Assembly: GCA_023432005.1 (NCBI GenBank)
Contig: JAEYVF010000099.1
Coordinates: 1 to 35,849 of the forward strand
Direction: 5' to 3'
Length of the DNA stretch: 35,849 nucleotides
Origin: Actinomycetes bacterium
GTDB taxonomy: Bacteria; Actinomycetota; Actinomycetes; Actinomycetales; Microbacteriaceae
Positions 23,396 through 32,276 of this stretch are shown here, piece after piece (within the stretch, counting starts at the first letter, position 1; each line of letters opens with the position of its first letter). Under the pieces are notes generated by a model. That model worked only from the letters and a program-made list of their open reading frames with translations. It did no database searches and was not told the origin of the DNA. Position numbers and translations under genes: made by a program.

Positions 23396-26300
23396 TAGAA
23401 CATCGCTCCTTCGGGTTTCTCCGACTCCTCGAAGCTCTTTCCGCGCTTCGCCTTCGTCGGGTTCTGCTGCGCCTCGATCGCCGCGCGCCTGTGGTTCTCC
23501 TCCAGCAGCCGATCGAGGATCTCGACGCGGGCCGCCGGGCTCACCGTCCACCGCTCCATCTGCCGGTAGGTGTGGAACCCGTGGTCGAGCGGGATATCGG
23601 TCCAGCCGTACGCCTCCATCACCGCCTCGTCGATCTCCACGTGCAGGGAACGAATCAGGTCGATTTGGGCGTCGCCTCGTGCGTCAGGTGAGTTTACGAT
23701 CTTGTAAAGCGCCGTAAGTCCAAGCTCCCTGTTCACCATAATCGCGCTTCGCCTGCAATCGAGTTCTTGCCCGAGCGTGTCAAGTCGGGCGCTGTGACCC
23801 GGGCGAGGAAAAGTATCGAAGACGGCCGAAGGGGTGTAGGTCGCATCAGTCCGCATCGTGGTCCCATACTTAAGCGCCCACAATCGGTGAACGTCCGAGG
23901 ACAGTACGGCTAGCGCCGACAATTCGTCAGTCGCAAATACGACCAGTTTTGCGTCGTGAACCTGATTCGCGGGAACGAAGCTCGGCATCAGCGTCGAGCT
24001 CACCTGCGCGATCGCGACAACGCGGTCCAGGTCAGCAATTGCGATCCGCATTCCCGGACGTTTTTCGGCGAACTGCCACCAACGCTCCGGCATCGGTGAG
24101 CGCAGCACGAACTGCCCGCGATCGTTGACACGCTGGCGCTCCGGCTTCACGGCCTCAAGCACGCGGGCGTAGGGTCTTGCGAACCGACTTGCTTCGGCTT
24201 CGGACAGGTCGTTGAAATCGATCACGTAGCGGGAAGCGGACTGGCTAGGGCTGGAATTCAGATCCTTCCCATTCAGGTATGGGCGCACGACCTCAGCAAG
24301 CATTGGTTCCTGTGCCAGCCAGGCCTCCCCCTCGTCCCAATCGAGAGTGAAGCCCAACCCAAGCACGTAGATCCCGTTGAACGCGATTCCCTTGTTCTCG
24401 GCCAGGACAATCGGGCTGCCGTCCACGCGACCCGCTGGCTCGAGAAGCGACGAGATTCGGGGGACGAGCTCACCGCTGCAGTTTCGTCGGACATTCGCGT
24501 CGACAACGCGCAGCGAACCCCACACCGCAGCGAACTCAAGGTTGGCGTTCTTGGACGGCCACGCCTTGCTTTGGATCGCGCGAGTGATCTCGACGCCACG
24601 GCGAGTCAGTTGATCGAGACCGACCTCCCGAGTATCGCCTTGAGCGATCGTGTTTGTCCCAATCAAGCCGAACGTTCCGCGCGAGGAGGCGAGTTCGAAT
24701 GCTCGAAGGAAGAAGTATGCGACTAGATCCGCGATTCCCTTCTCCTCGTTCGCCAGAACGCCCACTAGCCAGTCTCGGACGTTCGTGCCCATCGCCGCGT
24801 TCAGCTTCTGGCTCCCGAGGAAGGGCGGGTTGCCGATGATCGCATCGAATCCCCCGCCCTCGAAGACATCGGGTACCTCGATCACCCAGTGAAGCGGCTT
24901 CCAGCGTGCTTCGCCAGTGTCAACAGTCGGGGTGAGACCGGCTTCGATGATCGCGTTGAGACGGCGACGATCGCCGGCGGATCCGTCGGCCGGGTAGGCG
25001 TCGCGAAGAGCCTCGGCGAGTTCGTCGTAGCGCTCCTCGAGCTTCCGTCCCGGCTTGCCGCCCTCGAGCAGACCCGCGGCGATGATGCCGTCGGCCACGT
25101 CGCGGAGCTTCGCGGTGACCTCCCTCGACTGAGCGAGCAGGGCGCGCTTCGCACGGGTCGAGCGCATGCGGTCGGCATCGTCGACCTGTCCTGAGGCCAG
25201 TTCGCGGCGGAGACGCGCGGCGTCCTCGAGGTCCTTGTCGACGTCGAATGCGGCGAGCTGCCGCTTCATCGACTGCTTCGGGTAGATGTGCTGCGCCTTG
25301 AGCTGCGCCTCGGTGGTGACGCCGAGCAGCGAGTTGCCGTGGAACACGCGGTCGTCGACGAACGAGAACGGCTTGCCCGGATCCATCGAGACGAGCCACA
25401 GCGAGAGCTTGCACATCTCGACAGCCATCCCGTTGATGTCGGCCCCGTACAGACAGCGAGCCACGACCTCGCGCACCGCCCAGCGCTGCAGGTCGGGCTC
25501 GGCGCCGACGTCCATCCCCTCGTTCTCGCGCGCCTCGATGAGTCGATCGGCGAGGTAGCGCGCCGCGGCGACGAGGAACGCGCCCGATCCGGCCGCGATG
25601 TCGGCGATCTTGAGGTCGAGGATCTCGGCCGACGACTTGAGCACCCACTGGGAGGAGTCCTCGGTGTCGAGCGGGCCGGGGGAGTAGACGAGCGGCTCGA
25701 GGGCGTGCAGCACGACCTCCTCGGCGAGCGAGCGGGGCGTGTAGTGCGTGCCCGTGTTGGCCCGCTGCGACGACTCGGTCATGATGAGTCCGCCGGCGGG
25801 CACCACGTAGGGGAAACCGCGCAGGTCGTCGCGGATGAGGGCGTGGAACGGCTCGAGACGAGCGGCGAGCTGGTCGTCGCCGAGGAGCGCGTGCCGGAGC
25901 CGCGTTCGGGCGTCAGCCGCAGCATCCGCGTCGACGGTGCCGTACGCCTTCGCGAGCTGCCCGGCGGTGCGCGGTTTCGCATGCTCCTGGGTCTTCTTGA
26001 GATGCGCGACGAGCGCGTCGCCGAAATCCTTCGGACTCGACGCACCTTCGGCGAGCTGTTCGAGTTCACTCAGCGGGATCTCCGGCTCGAAGCCGGCCTT
26101 GCCCTGCAGCCCCACGATCACCTCGGACACGTACTCGGCCGAGTAGCCCAGCAGCCCCTCGTAGACGTAGCCGATCTGCTCGACGTCGAGATCGCGGAAC
26201 GAGAGCTGCATGGCGCCGTCTTCGATCGTCTGCACGGCGCGGAGCACCGCGAGCATCGCGCGGTCGGAGACCCGCACCCGCAGGCGTCCCTGCGCATCCG

Positions 26301-27435
26301 CCGACAACAACCACGGGAAGCGGACGGGATCGAAGAGCGACCCGCCGTAGGCGGGCATCCTTGAGTCGGGATACGAGACGCCGCTGAACACCGCGTTGCT
26401 CGCCGCGAGCAGACGGTGCCAGGCTTCCCAGGAGTGATCGAGCGCCTCGGGGGACCCCGCCTCCGTCGCCTCGTGCTGCAATCGCGATCGCAGCTCGGCG
26501 ATCGCGTAAGACGACCGGTAGAGCTCGTGTTCGGGGAGGAGCCCGCGCTCCTCGGCGAACAGCAGGAAGACGATGCGCATGAGCATCGTCACCGCGCCTT
26601 CGTAGACGACCTCGGGGGCGCTCGGCAGCGGCGAAGGATCGCCCTGGGCGATCGCTCGCAGGTGGGTATCGGACATCGACTGCAGCACGAGCTCGACAGC
26701 GCGACGTACCTGGTCGCCGAGAGCCTCGGTGATCTGCTCCGCGCTGGCGACGCTCTCGGTGAAGAGCAGGGGGAGGCGCTTCTCGGGTCGACCGCCCGCG
26801 ATCGAGGTGAAGCTCGCGAGGGCGAGGAACGCATCCCGGCTCGCCGGTTCCGCGCGCCAGTCGAGGGCGTCCCAGACGCCGCTCGCGGTCGTCACGTCCT
26901 TCGACGCCGAGACGAGCGCCCACCAGCGGCCGTCGGTGACGATGCCGATGCTCGTGCCGGTCTCTCTCAGCAGCACCGCCATCCGGTCGATCGCGTTCGC
27001 CGACCAGCCGTCGGTGCCGACGGCGCGCAGGTTCTCGGTGCGGTCGACCACGGTGACGAGGGCGGCGGGAGCAGCCCCCTCGACGGGGTCGAGCGTCGCG
27101 AACGGTGCCACCGTCACCGCGCTGTTCGGCGAGGTCGCCTCGATCCCCGTCGGGCCGATCCGCAGGTCGTCCTCCCAGCCGAGCAGCTCGCGCAGCACGA
27201 CCTCGACCCAGCGGTCGCGGGCGGAGCGGTAGACGTCGGGGCTCGCCGACCACGCGGCCGACCAGCGGACGAACTCGTCGGTGAACAGCTGCCGCCTATC
27301 GGCGTCGAGATCCGAAGGGAGGCCGGTTGGGTAGAAGGACTTGAGGGCCGCGCTCGACAGGAACGGCCCATCGGAGTCGATGAGCGACAGCCATTCCCAC
27401 TCGGGTGTCGTCGACCTGCGTGCACTAGCGGCCAC
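23395..27435 (-). CDS. drmMI: DISARM class 1 adenine methyltransferase DrmMI
   Basis: The 1346-residue product is an N6-adenine methyltransferase of the Eco57I/PglX-like type. The SAM motif is IADIAAGSGAFLVAA (about 608-622) and the catalytic motif is IIGNPPF (about 864-870), separated by a long insertion. GTHYTPRSLAEEVV (about 560) is the usual lead-in. The C-terminal third holds the target recognition domain. It marks host DNA so that DISARM spares it. GTG at 27435 has GGAGG 6 bases upstream and overlaps drmD by 11 bases; further upstream the frame is only drmD shadow. The region 23660-24800 is clearly poorer in G+C (53-58% in sampled 60-base lines versus about 70% near 25621), suggesting a swapped specificity segment. 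Confidence 0.93.
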   Translation of the reverse strand: MAASARRSTTPEWEWLSLIDSDGPFLSSAALKSFYPTGLPSDLDADRRQLFTDEFVRWSAAWSASPDVYRSARDRWVEVVLRELLGWEDDLRIGPTGIEATSPNSAVTVAPFATLDPVEGAAPAALVTVVDRTENLRAVGTDGWSANAIDRMAVLLRETGTSIGIVTDGRWWALVSASKDVTTASGVWDALDWRAEPASRDAFLALASFTSIAGGRPEKRLPLLFTESVASAEQITEALGDQVRRAVELVLQSMSDTHLRAIAQGDPSPLPSAPEVVYEGAVTMLMRIVFLLFAEERGLLPEHELYRSSYAIAELRSRLQHEATEAGSPEALDHSWEAWHRLLAASNAVFSGVSYPDSRMPAYGGSLFDPVRFPWLLSADAQGRLRVRVSDRAMLAVLRAVQTIEDGAMQLSFRDLDVEQIGYVYEGLLGYSAEYVSEVIVGLQGKAGFEPEIPLSELEQLAEGASSPKDFGDALVAHLKKTQEHAKPRTAGQLAKAYGTVDADAAADARTRLRHALLGDDQLAARLEPFHALIRDDLRGFPYVVPAGGLIMTESSQRANTGTHYTPRSLAEEVVLHALEPLVYSPGPLDTEDSSQWVLKSSAEILDLKIADIAAGSGAFLVAAARYLADRLIEARENEGMDVGAEPDLQRWAVREVVARCLYGADINGMAVEMCKLSLWLVSMDPGKPFSFVDDRVFHGNSLLGVTTEAQLKAQHIYPKQSMKRQLAAFDVDKDLEDAARLRRELASGQVDDADRMRSTRAKRALLAQSREVTAKLRDVADGIIAAGLLEGGKPGRKLEERYDELAEALRDAYPADGSAGDRRRLNAIIEAGLTPTVDTGEARWKPLHWVIEVPDVFEGGGFDAIIGNPPFLGSQKLNAAMGTNVRDWLVGVLANEEKGIADLVAYFFLRAFELASSRGTFGLIGTNTIAQGDTREVGLDQLTRRGVEITRAIQSKAWPSKNANLEFAAVWGSLRVVDANVRRNCSGELVPRISSLLEPAGRVDGSPIVLAENKGIAFNGIYVLGLGFTLDWDEGEAWLAQEPMLAEVVRPYLNGKDLNSSPSQSASRYVIDFNDLSEAEASRFARPYARVLEAVKPERQRVNDRGQFVLRSPMPERWWQFAEKRPGMRIAIADLDRVVAIAQVSSTLMPSFVPANQVHDAKLVVFATDELSALAVLSSDVHRLWALKYGTTMRTDATYTPSAVFDTFPRPGHSARLDTLGQELDCRRSAIMVNRELGLTALYKIVNSPDARGDAQIDLIRSLHVEIDEAVMEAYGWTDIPLDHGFHTYRQMERWTVSPAARVEILDRLLEENHRRAAIEAQQNPTKAKRGKSFEESEKPEGAMF

Positions 27436-30400
27436 CGGCAGCCTCCAGCTTCTCGGCGTCGTCGGGTGTGAGCGCGAACACGAGCGCGGCCACGAAGGTG
27501 TGCGCCCGGATGCCGCGGTAGCGGCGTTCGATCGACTCTCGCTCGGATCGGTGCTCGTCGTCCAGCGCGGCGAGCCGGGTGCGGACGCGCGCCAGATCCT
27601 TCTCGCGCTGACGCTTCTCCTCGTCCAGTTGGAAGAGCATCTCCTCGCCTGCGCGCTCGGCCTCGGCGGCCGCCGCGAGGGTGCCCTCGAGCGTGCGGCG
27701 GAAACGGTCGAAGATCTGGTCGACGGCGGCCAGGTCGGCCGCGCGGCGGGTGTCGAGATCGTCGGCGACCTGCTGCATCCGGCGCGTGGCGCGCTCGTCG
27801 ACCGCTCCGGCGACACGAGCGCTGATGCCGTCGTCGTGCGCCGAGTCGGAGTTCCAGAGCGACGCGAGGCTCACCTTCGTGGCCGTGCTCGGCCCGGCGA
27901 GTCGTGCGCCGTCCAGCGTCGTCGTGAGCAGTTCCTCCGCCCGCTCGATGCCGATCGGCTGGTTCTTCGCGATACGTGTTCCAGCGACGAAGACCTCCTC
28001 GTGCAGGCGGGTTCCGCCTTCGCCGACCAGCACCAGCCGCACGACCGCCGCAGCGAGCGACTGATCGAGACCGTCGACAACCACCGCGCTCACCCCGTGC
28101 ACGGTCTCGCGTGCCCACACCCGGCCGCGCAGCTCGCGCGCCGCGCGCTGGATCAGCGGATGGCCGAGGTGCGTGTAGACGACATCCGTCTGCTGACGTG
28201 CTCGGGCTTCGTCGAACGTGATCGGGCGCAGCATCCCCGGCGCGAGTCGGGTATCGAGGCCGGCGAGGGCCGGAACCCAGGTGCGGGAGAGCCCCGACGG
28301 CACCCGGTACATCGCGGCCTCCTCACGAGGGTCGTCGACCTCGACGAGAGCGGGCTGGCCGGAGATCCGCAGGCCCTCCTCGAGCACGCGCAGCAGGTTG
28401 TCCCCGTGAAGGTGCAACCGGTCGCGCGATCCCTCGAGACGCTCGGCCAGGCGGGTGAGGTCGGCGCGCTGCTTCTGCTCGGCGTTCAGCACGCGGTTGA
28501 TCACCTGCTCGCCGGCATCCGTCTTCACCTTGCGGGCGGGGCCCTCGCCGAAACCGAGTTCGCGTTGCAGGTCGGGTGCGATGATCTCGTTCGCCGAGAC
28601 GCCATCATGCTCGGAGTTCGCGATCTTGCTCGCCAGGCGGGCAAGCAGGTCGATGTCCTTCGCGTATGCCCGGTCGCTCGACTTGTCGGCTCGCGGATGC
28701 CAGACGAGCGGCGTGTGCGTCTGTCCGAAGCGATCGATGCGGCCGATCCGCTGCTCGAGCCTGTTCGGATTGAACGGGATGTCGAAGCTGACCAGCCGAT
28801 GGCAGTAGGTCTGCAGGTCGATGCCCTCGCCCGCCGCATCGGTCGCGAGCAGGATGCGCACCGGCTCGTCGCTCGGCGGGGCGGTGAAACGCGCGCGGAT
28901 CTCCTCGCGGGCCTCCGCGTCGGTCGAGCCGTCGATGATGGCGAGGCGCTCGCCACCCCACCCGCGCGACTCGAGAACGCCACGGATCCACTCGAGCGTC
29001 GACACGTACTCGGTGAAGACGACCAGGCGCTCGTCGCCCCAGCCGTGCCCGGGGACGATCAACTCGCCGTCGATCAGCCGCAGCAGCGCGTCGAGCTTGG
29101 AGTCGGGGCGGCCCTCGTAGCGATTCCCCCACCTGATCAGATACTGGAGGTCGGCCTTATCGTCATCCGTGAGCGCGACCTGGGCGCGTTTCGCGGTGCG
29201 AAGCGCCTCGAGCTCAGGCTGCTCGAGTCGCCCCTCCTCCTCGTCGGATGCCTCGTCGCCGAGCACGTCGTCGTAGTCGGGGAGCTGGAGCTCGTCGTCG
29301 CCGCGCGCCGCGAGGTACGCCTCCGCTGTGCTCGCGAACGCGACCGGGGAGGAGAAGAAACGCTTCTTGAGGATGAGCGTCGCGAGGTCGGAGGCGCGCT
29401 TGCCTCGCTCCTGCTTCACCGCCTGGTTGCGGCGCTTCGTGAACGCGATCAGTCGGTCGTACGCGTCGGCCTCGTCGTCCGACGGCTCGAATACGAGCGA
29501 GCGGACCTCGCGCAGCATGAAGTCGCCCTCGGGGAGGTCGCGCTTGAGACGACGGACCGCGACCTGCTTGAGCGCTTCCTCGTCGAGGTCGGCTCCGCGA
29601 GCGAATCGCTGCGGGTCGATCATCTCTAGCAGCGCCGTGAACGACTCGGAGTACCCGTTGTGCGGGGTCGCGCTCAAGAAGAGCCGGTGCTCGCAGAGTT
29701 CGGCGAGACGGCGCACGGCGATCGTGCGCTGGCTGTCGACCGCGTAGCGCGGCTGGTCGCTGGTCGCTCCACGGCTGGGTGTCGCTGGCGCGACGTGGTG
29801 CGCCTCGTCGACGACCAAGATGTCGAACGCGCGCCGGTCGGCGGTGCGGTTGTCCTTCACGCTCGCGTAGACCTCCTCGAGCATCCGCTCGGCACGCGGC
29901 GTCGGCAGCCAGGACATGGACACGATCACCCGCGGGTAGATCTTGAACGGGTTGGCGTGCACGCCGAAGGCGCGGCGGAACGCCTTCATCGTCTCCGAGT
30001 TGACGATCTCGAACTGCAGGCCGAACTTGTCGCGCAACTCCTCCTGCCACTTGATCACCAGGCCGGCGGGGCACACGATGATCGCCGAGCGCGCGCGGTG
30101 GCGCAGCAGCAGCTCTTGGATGACGAGACCCGCCTCGATCGTCTTGCCGAGGCCCACGTCGTCAGCGAGCAGCATGTTCGCGCGTGGGGAGTCGATCGCC
30201 CGGCGCAGCGGCTCGAGCTGATAGGCCTCGATGGAGGCGCTCGAACGGAACGGCGCCTGCAGCGTGCGCGGGTCGGCGGAAGTCAGCGCACCCCAGCGGA
30301 GGGCGTCGACGTAGGCGGCGAAGGTCTTCGGTTCGTCGAACCGATCCGCCCGGATCGCCTCGGGCAGACCCTGCTCACGGACCACGCTGCGACCGGGTTC

Positions 30401-30631
30401 CAGCTCCCAGATGACCGTGAGCTCGCGGCCGTAGCGCTCCTCCTCGACCGACTGCATGGTCACGGCGTGTTGCAGTTCGGCGGTGCCGTCGTCGGCGCTC
30501 GAACGGGGGAGTGACTGCGCGGAGACGTCCGTGACGATCCAGCGGTCGCCGCGCACGTTCACGAGCAGGCCCGGCTCGGGCACTTCGACGGTGGCCCTGG
30601 TGGTGGTGGTGTCGGTCACGCCGGAACTCAT
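27425..30631 (-). CDS. drmD: DISARM class 1 SNF2-like helicase DrmD
   Basis: The 1068-residue product is DrmD, the SNF2-type helicase that defines class 1 DISARM. Walker A is LLADDVGLGKTIEAG (about 151-165), motif II is VVDEAHHV (about 271), motif III is LFLSATPHNG (about 314), and motif VI is LEQRIGRIDRFGQ (about 623-635). The C-terminal 150 residues form a charged coiled coil (EEKRQREKDLARVRTRLAAL). ATG at 30631 was preferred over a TTG two codons upstream; GTG five codons downstream is also possible, since the ribosome binding site is ambiguous. It overlaps drmMI by 11 bases and follows the C5 methylase by 55 bases, so all six minus genes are probably one transcript. Confidence 0.93.
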   Translation of the reverse strand: MSSGVTDTTTTRATVEVPEPGLLVNVRGDRWIVTDVSAQSLPRSSADDGTAELQHAVTMQSVEEERYGRELTVIWELEPGRSVVREQGLPEAIRADRFDEPKTFAAYVDALRWGALTSADPRTLQAPFRSSASIEAYQLEPLRRAIDSPRANMLLADDVGLGKTIEAGLVIQELLLRHRARSAIIVCPAGLVIKWQEELRDKFGLQFEIVNSETMKAFRRAFGVHANPFKIYPRVIVSMSWLPTPRAERMLEEVYASVKDNRTADRRAFDILVVDEAHHVAPATPSRGATSDQPRYAVDSQRTIAVRRLAELCEHRLFLSATPHNGYSESFTALLEMIDPQRFARGADLDEEALKQVAVRRLKRDLPEGDFMLREVRSLVFEPSDDEADAYDRLIAFTKRRNQAVKQERGKRASDLATLILKKRFFSSPVAFASTAEAYLAARGDDELQLPDYDDVLGDEASDEEEGRLEQPELEALRTAKRAQVALTDDDKADLQYLIRWGNRYEGRPDSKLDALLRLIDGELIVPGHGWGDERLVVFTEYVSTLEWIRGVLESRGWGGERLAIIDGSTDAEAREEIRARFTAPPSDEPVRILLATDAAGEGIDLQTYCHRLVSFDIPFNPNRLEQRIGRIDRFGQTHTPLVWHPRADKSSDRAYAKDIDLLARLASKIANSEHDGVSANEIIAPDLQRELGFGEGPARKVKTDAGEQVINRVLNAEQKQRADLTRLAERLEGSRDRLHLHGDNLLRVLEEGLRISGQPALVEVDDPREEAAMYRVPSGLSRTWVPALAGLDTRLAPGMLRPITFDEARARQQTDVVYTHLGHPLIQRAARELRGRVWARETVHGVSAVVVDGLDQSLAAAVVRLVLVGEGGTRLHEEVFVAGTRIAKNQPIGIERAEELLTTTLDGARLAGPSTATKVSLASLWNSDSAHDDGISARVAGAVDERATRRMQQVADDLDTRRAADLAAVDQIFDRFRRTLEGTLAAAAEAERAGEEMLFQLDEEKRQREKDLARVRTRLAALDDEHRSERESIERRYRGIRAHTFVAALVFALTPDDAEKLEAAGGR

Positions 30632-30686
30632 CCTCAAGTCGTCTTCCCAGCCAAGAGCTTGCCAGTATGCCGGTGGCGGCCGACAG

Positions 30687-31877
30687 TCAGGCCGACTGGG
30701 CGGTATCGCTCTCCTCCGGCTCTTCCATCCTGACGGCGAGGGTCAGATACGCCGCCGCGATCGCCTTCCCCAATTGAGGGGGCACCGCGTTCCCGATCAT
30801 GGTCGCGAGGGCCGACCGACTGGGGCACGCACTGAAGTCGAAGTAGTCCGGGAAGCCCTGGATGCGCGCCGCTTCGTGAGCCGTCAGGGCGCGTGGCTGG
30901 TCGGGGTGCATGTAGCGACCCTGACCGATGCTCCCGTATCCGCTCGTGATGGTCTGCGCCGGGCGATCCCAGCGGAGCCGGCCGTACATGGAGCGGTAGG
31001 TGTGGGCGCCCTGGTGACAGGCGGGCCGCAGCTCGTTCGGGAGGTCGTAGAGGTCGTTCACGAGCAGGTGCTGCATCCGCGCGAGATTCACCGACGTCGG
31101 CCGGGGGCGCTGGTCGAGGAGGCTGCCCTCGCCGGCGTCGACGAGATCCCCGATCGCCCATTCGAGGTCGTGTTTCTCGGGATCGCTCGTCGCGTGTTCG
31201 ATGACGGATCGCGGGTCCGGTTCTCCCTGCGCCGTCGCGATCATGATGTGTCGCCGCCGGGACTGAGCGACGCCGAGCTCGGCGAGCGGGATGACATCCT
31301 GTGCGACCTGGTACCCGATCGAACGGAGGTGCCGGTCGGCGCGGTCGACCACGCTCTCGCCGTCGTGGCGGTCGCGCACCACCGAAGGGACGTTCTCGAT
31401 CATCAGCAGCCGGGGCTTCAAAATCTCGGCCGCGCGGACCATCCGGAGGTAGAGGGCGTTCTTCCCGTCGACTCGACGGGTGTGGTTGTTGAGATTGCTG
31501 TGCCCCTGGCACGGTGGCCCACCCACGAGCACGTCGACCACGCCGACCGCGGCCCGCGCTCGTGTCTCGGCCAAGGTCGCGGCGGAACCCAGCGGGCCGT
31601 CGAAGAACTCCTCGACCGGTTTCGTCGCGACGGCAGCCGCCCCTGGGAAGTTGCGCGAATAGACCTCGGTCGCGAGACCCTCGAAGTCGACGGCCAGTCG
31701 CACGTCTAGACGTCGGCCGGCGTCGTGAGCCGCCTGGGCGAATCCGAGCGACAGACCCCCGCACCCCGCGAAGAGATCCACGAGCCGCACCGCGCTCCGC
31801 CCGCTCTCGAATCCGGGGCGATTGCGCGCGCGCAACGGATGAGGGGCGGTCGACGGAGGCATCTCGACGTCCACCAT
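30687..31877 (-). CDS. DNA cytosine-C5 methyltransferase
   Basis: The 396-residue product has all C5-methyltransferase landmarks: motif I DLFAGCGGLSLGF (34-46), motif IV GGPPCQGHS with the catalytic C123, motif VI ENVPS (161-165), motif VIII QSRRRHIMIA, and motifs IX-X LTAHEAARIQGFPDYF and MIGNAVPPQLG. The usual Phe after PCQG is His here. It is complete and probably active. It lies 55 bases upstream of drmD in the same direction. Class 1 DISARM normally has only the adenine methylase; a C5 methylase (DrmMII) belongs to class 2. It may thus be part of this DISARM, the partner of Vsr, or guard for the neighbouring operon. Confidence 0.92.
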   Translation of the reverse strand: MVDVEMPPSTAPHPLRARNRPGFESGRSAVRLVDLFAGCGGLSLGFAQAAHDAGRRLDVRLAVDFEGLATEVYSRNFPGAAAVATKPVEEFFDGPLGSAATLAETRARAAVGVVDVLVGGPPCQGHSNLNNHTRRVDGKNALYLRMVRAAEILKPRLLMIENVPSVVRDRHDGESVVDRADRHLRSIGYQVAQDVIPLAELGVAQSRRRHIMIATAQGEPDPRSVIEHATSDPEKHDLEWAIGDLVDAGEGSLLDQRPRPTSVNLARMQHLLVNDLYDLPNELRPACHQGAHTYRSMYGRLRWDRPAQTITSGYGSIGQGRYMHPDQPRALTAHEAARIQGFPDYFDFSACPSRSALATMIGNAVPPQLGKAIAAAYLTLAVRMEEPEESDTAQSA

Positions 31878-31954
31878 ATCGAGAGCGACTGCGGCCCGGG
31901 CGTAGCTCCGGTGTCGGGGCGTTCTGCTAGAAACACGAGAGGAAGGAGCCGACA
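31878..31954. promoter_or_regulatory. Divergent promoter region of the DISARM operon and a small membrane protein gene
   Basis: This 77-base gap is the only place for the promoter of the six-gene minus-strand operon. It contains the inverted repeat TTCT-GCT-AGAA (31922-31932), possibly an operator. TAGCTC (plus) and TACGCC (minus) are weak -10 candidates. A strong ribosome binding site for the plus gene, AGGAAGGAG, lies at about 31940-31948. Regulation is not clear. Confidence 0.35.
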
Positions 31955-32191
31955 GTGCTGGACTGGTCGCAACTTCGGGACCTCATGTGGGAAGGCCGAT
32001 GGGACGCGGTGGTGGTGATCGCCCGCGCGCTGTGGACGAATGCACTCGACTATTGGTGGTTCGGCCCGGTGCTGGTCGTCATCCTGCTGACAACCAGCCG
32101 TCGCGCATGGTCGCGACTCATCCGATTCGTGGGAGTGAGCTTCGTTCGCGGAGGAACTGGGGACGGTATGCCGAATACAGGGGACAGGTAG
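31955..32191 (+). CDS. Small single-pass membrane protein, unknown
   Basis: The 78-residue product starts at GTG with AGGAAGGAG 6-7 bases upstream, the best Shine-Dalgarno in the window. It has an amphipathic start (MLDWSQLRDLMWEGRWDAVV) and one membrane helix (YWWFGPVLVVILLTTS, about 33-48), then a basic stretch RRAWSRLIR. It is divergent from the DISARM operon and 85 bases upstream of an unknown 416-codon gene. It is rich in Trp (six). No family is recognised. It could be a membrane partner of the downstream protein. Confidence 0.6.
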   Translation: MLDWSQLRDLMWEGRWDAVVVIARALWTNALDYWWFGPVLVVILLTTSRRAWSRLIRFVGVSFVRGGTGDGMPNTGDR

Positions 32192-32276
32192 TCGGCCCCG
32201 AGTTGGGGGATGTCGATGTCTTCTGTGCTTGCGACGATGTGGGGGTGAGTGCCTGCCTGAACCCCGAGCCCCGCTG

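Noticed and set aside
23395..27435. DrmMI considered as BREX PglX
   Set aside because: No pglZ, brxC or brxL nearby; drmD, drmA, drmB and drmC in order define DISARM.
27341..29629. Long open frame on the plus strand opposite drmD
   Set aside because: It is antisense to DrmD; no known fold or start signal.
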